Below are positions 60,758 to 64,000 of a stretch of DNA of 64,000 bases, piece by piece. Both the position numbers and the translations under genes were made by a program. The notes beneath the pieces are model-generated. The model was given only the letters and a program-made list of their open reading frames with translations. It was not told where the DNA came from and made no database searches. Position 1 is the stretch's first letter, and the number at the start of each line of letters is the position of its first letter. Source of the stretch: Cryptomeria japonica (lineage: Eukaryota > Streptophyta > Pinopsida > Cupressales > Cupressaceae); NCBI RefSeq assembly GCF_030272615.1, contig NC_081414.1, positions 761,861,648-761,925,647 of the forward strand. The letters run 5' to 3'.

Positions 60758-63723
60758 TCATACCACATCAAGTGGTTCACAACACTCTTCAATAACACTT
60801 AATATTTTGTCATGATCTTCACTATCTAGTCTCCACTTTTGAGACCGCCCTCGACGTGGAACTGTTTGAAGAATTAGGCCAACAACAATGACCAAGTGAC
60901 TATACTGATATACCTTGCTGTCAATTTGGTATTCAGTGAAATGAATCCCATGTTGAACAATTTTAACTTGTTTGAAATATGTCCCTTGCACTACAACTGA
61001 TCCTGCATGTACATGCATATAAGAAATGTGAGAAATTAAAAAATTTCACATAAGCGATTTGTACATGTACATGTACATATTCAAATCAGAACTCAAACCT
61101 ATTGGAAATGACATTCCATCACTCATCTCAGATTTTGATAACTTCTTTCTCTCTTATGTGCAATGCAATAAATAATAACTAACACCTTCTATATTTCCAT
61201 CTTCTGCTATGACTGCAAAAATATCTCCTACAATTTGACACAAGTTAAATAAATTCTAAGTTATATGTCATTTTTCAGGAAATGTTTACATGTGTACGTC
61301 ATGTATGTACCTTTTTTAATAAATCTTGAAATATGATCGTAATCACCAGAAATCAAAGGAATGTGTTCAAAGTTTTCATCCTCATTTGAATCCTTATATG
61401 TGTCAGAAACATCTAGTGGCACCATTTTCCATTCACTAACATATCCAAGCTCTTCGTTCTTGCAATCAACATAGTTTTCGAAAATGCATTCAGAACAAAA
61501 ACATGAATAATCCCTAGTGTATAATGTCCATGGGCGATTATCTGTACTCATGACACAATGCAAAGATCTTGTCCTCTCCACACTCTTGCATCCATGCATT
61601 GATTTTCTATCCACATCTACAAAATGTACATGTGTACAAGAATGTACATGTAGATCAAGTTGTTAAATTAAAAAAAATTAAATAAAATACTAAAAGAGAA
61701 CACGTACTGGTTATCTCCCAAAACACTCTATATGGAATGGGCTTATATGTTCTCGATGATGATTCCCCAGGATAATTCGGTTGCTCAAAGTGTTTCTTAC
61801 ACCATTTAACAACATCATGTGCATTTTCTATACGTTCTCCTATGTACTTTATTTGATGCTTTCTTAGAGCACGTTTGATACAAGCTCCTGAACCATCATG
61901 TTCACCCTTTCCATGACCACTCTCAAAAAAACTCCAAACATGTGGTATTTTGTCATTTTGATGATATCTACATAGTGCATAAAATGGCCTTGAAGATTTA
62001 AATTGTGCCGCACATCCATCAGACCAAACAAAATGTTTAACTATTGTTATGCCTCTATCTTTCAAATATTCAAAAAACTTCTTAAAGCAATGTTGTACAA
62101 AAAGTGTGTCATGCTCCTTATCATCATTGATATAGAAGTGGTACTCTTTCTTAATGACACGATTGTCAAATGTACTATCAACACCATCCAAATTCATCTG
62201 TGCATGTCGATAACACACATGCACGAAAATAGTGATTTGCTTTGAAAAGTAATACTCTGATTGAATCTCTTTTTGATGTGCAAAAGAGTAATTCTCTGCG
62301 AAGTCAACTATAGATAGAATAGTTCCAAGTGGGAAAGTGTCTCTTAATCTTTTAAATTGTTCTCCTTGCCACTTGGCAAAAAAACCATGGCATATGTATG
62401 GTTTTATCAACTTACGAAAATTTTCCATAAATGTTCCAATAGGTATTTCCTCTTCTACATAATCTAGTCTTGTAGATTCCTTTCCAAATTTTGTTTCAAA
62501 TTTTTGGTACTTGTAACTCTTGCAATTTACCATCTTGCTCATGTTAGTATCTTCATCTCTCAAAGGCAATTTAGCCAAGTCCCCACATGTTCCACAAATT
62601 CCTCTTATGCAATTTATTTGACTGGTTGCATTATCATCTGATTTATCACATAAGATGGATGCTATGAATTGACTTGTTCATTTAGGAGGAGCATTTTCAT
62701 AACCATCATTATCTTTTCTAATCTTTCAAAACACCTGATAGTACAAGTCAAATTCGATGTGATAGCGACAACAACAAGTTTCAAAAACTTTGTTTAACTT
62801 CACATAATATGGCCTTAACCGTTCAAACATGGTTTGTCCAATCTTTATATGAGGGTTTGTTTTAGTAAACAATACATACAATTCATGTTTTGTTGTGTCT
62901 ATCCAATTTTTTACATGGAGATCATAACGATCAGGACCAATCCTTTGCTTGATAACATCTCTACTATTTGATGAAGGGCGAGTATTATCATTCCAAAAAC
63001 TTGTCACAAAGTTCCTAACAACATCTTCAATTCTTCAGAATGAGGAGCTCTACACATAATTGTCCAATTCCCTTCTAAGGTAGTATCATCTAAAATCTTT
63101 CTCCTTTTAACATATTTAGATATTGTCCTTCTACTAAAACCAAACTCAGATGACAGTGAAGAGATTTGTCTTTTTTGAGGCAATCTTTCATTTACTAAAG
63201 ATGTCAACATCACTCTTCTTGAAATGGTCTTATCTAGTTTTTGAGATTTTTTACCAATGTTCACCAAACCTTTCTTAACATTATCAACAATAGATTTTTG
63301 TAGCTGAGAAGATTTCCTCTTTTGACTTGTTGTATCTATACCCAACAATTTCATTGGATCTATTAAGTCCTTATGAGTAAGTACAATTGATAACAATTGA
63401 GCTTTTTCTAGTGTAGTATCAAGATTGTTGAAATGCGACATTATTTCTTTTCCACTTTTATTCATTGACCTCCTTTTAGTATGTCTAGGTTCTTCACTGA
63501 GATGTTTCAACTCATCCACATCCATTTCAAGTAAATGATCTAAATTTTTATAAGAAATATTTCTCTTCACCTGTTTAGCTAGATCCACAATATGCTCATC
63601 CATATCAGTGGTAGGAGGTAAGGAGCTTGACCCCTCTCCTTCAAAGGTCTCCATTGGTTCAACTTGGAAAATCTCCTCCCTATGTTCATCAACTATATTG
63701 TGTTCTTCAACAGGTTCGTTTGC
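60758..63723 (-). pseudogene. Gene B: DDE-type transposase-like protein, four visible exons
   Basis: Minus-strand exons 63723-61708, 61616-61311, 61227-61099 and 61002-60758. All three introns between them are GT-AG and keep frame (for example ATAACCA|GTACGTG to TTTTGTAG|ATGTGG). An acceptor at 63724 shows that more exons lie upstream. Regions: acidic/basic N-terminus; HTH-like QISSLSSEFGFSRRTISKYV (about 63168-63097); Cys cluster CIRGICGTCG (about 62611-62582); core with IVDFAENYSF (Asp at 62305), FVWSDGCAAQFKS (Asp at 62020) and SGHGKGEHDGSG (Glu 61903 / Asp 61897); a Cys-rich exon (CFCSECIFENYVDC); and a C-terminal exon pair (GDIFAVIAEDGNIEG; VVVQGTYF; YQYSHLVIVVGLIL), possibly BAH-like. 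Lesions: frameshift near 63020, TGA at 62726 and 62678, TAA at 61154. I recall similar unnamed proteins in plants and animals; the superfamily is uncertain. Confidence 0.65.
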
Positions 63724-64000
63724 CTGTTTTGCACATAATTTAAGAGTTTGTGTAAGGTTCTTGAATTAATCAGAAATTATTCAATTAGGATTAAGAATAG
63801 GGATGAATTTGGCTTAAAGCTTTACATGTTAAAATTAGCCCATTCAATTTGGTTTATTAAATTTAATTACTTTCAGGACCTTATTGTTATAACTCTAATT
63901 AAATTACTTGTTTAGGTTTAAAGTTCAATTTGTTCTCAGGTTAGGATTAAAGTTCAATCTCTAATTTTGAGCACTAATTTAACACATAAAATAAAATTTT
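63724..64000 (-). other. Likely intron of gene B, to the window edge
   Basis: AT-rich sequence ending in the acceptor GCAAAACAG at 63724. The exon after it is in frame with the Met at 63654 (reads ANEPVEEHNIVDEHREE). Upstream exons and any terminal inverted repeat would lie beyond 64000. Confidence 0.5.

Noticed and set aside
62003-62245. Plus-strand frame opposite gene B
   Set aside because: Antisense of the transposase-like core, which has clear motif structure and spliced exons on the minus strand.

Overview
The window looks like an intergenic, transposon-filled stretch of a large plant genome, and a gymnosperm (conifer-like) source is my inference. It contains plant-type Ty1/copia and Ty3/gypsy elements, LINE debris, GT-AG introns and long AT-rich spacers. 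I found no intact cellular gene and no tRNA or rRNA gene. Almost every coding frame is broken, and most stops I could compare are TAG where CAG is expected, which fits old, heavily methylated repeats.

Layout. 1-4363: right part of a copia-like element (element 1) with a coiled-coil, non-Gag reading frame and a 3' LTR. 4364-5728: unassigned, possibly LTR-like. 5729-26576: nest of minus-strand Ty3/gypsy elements. An old outer element is split in its protease by an 8.4 kb gypsy element (9685-18112, TSD TGTTC), and in its Gag by a 5.4 kb Gag-protease element (20151-25566, TSD GGTAA). A plus-strand solo LTR (14326-15220, TSD GTTAA) sits inside the 8.4 kb element. 26577-27295: LINE RNase H remnant.

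27520-52660: one old decayed reading frame (plus strand) hit three times by copia elements with exact 5-bp target duplications. Element 2 (28335-35778, CTCCC) has gag-pol and a duplicated protease segment. Element 3 (36487-43573, GTAAG) has gag-pol. Element 4 (43630-52536, GACCA) has 2.6 kb LTRs and only a gag. Elements 1 and 4 lack pol but share PPT and LTR-edge sequence with the pol-bearing elements 2 and 3, so they were probably mobilised in trans.

53.2-64.0 kb differs in character and is the most unusual part. It has, in order: a cluster of TTCGCTCGAA palindromes; a 3.2 kb array of about 220-bp units built from hairpins; a CT microsatellite; a plus-strand intron-containing gene of unknown function (gene A, 57462-59438); AT-rich duplicated spacers; and a convergent minus-strand four-exon gene (gene B, 60758-63723 and onward past the window). 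Gene B has an HTH, a cysteine cluster and a DDE-like core (VDFAEN / WSDGCAAQFKS / HGKGEHDG). My reading is a large two-gene DNA transposon of a poorly described group, with the palindromes and hairpin array as candidate subterminal protein-binding repeats. Both genes are now pseudogenes.
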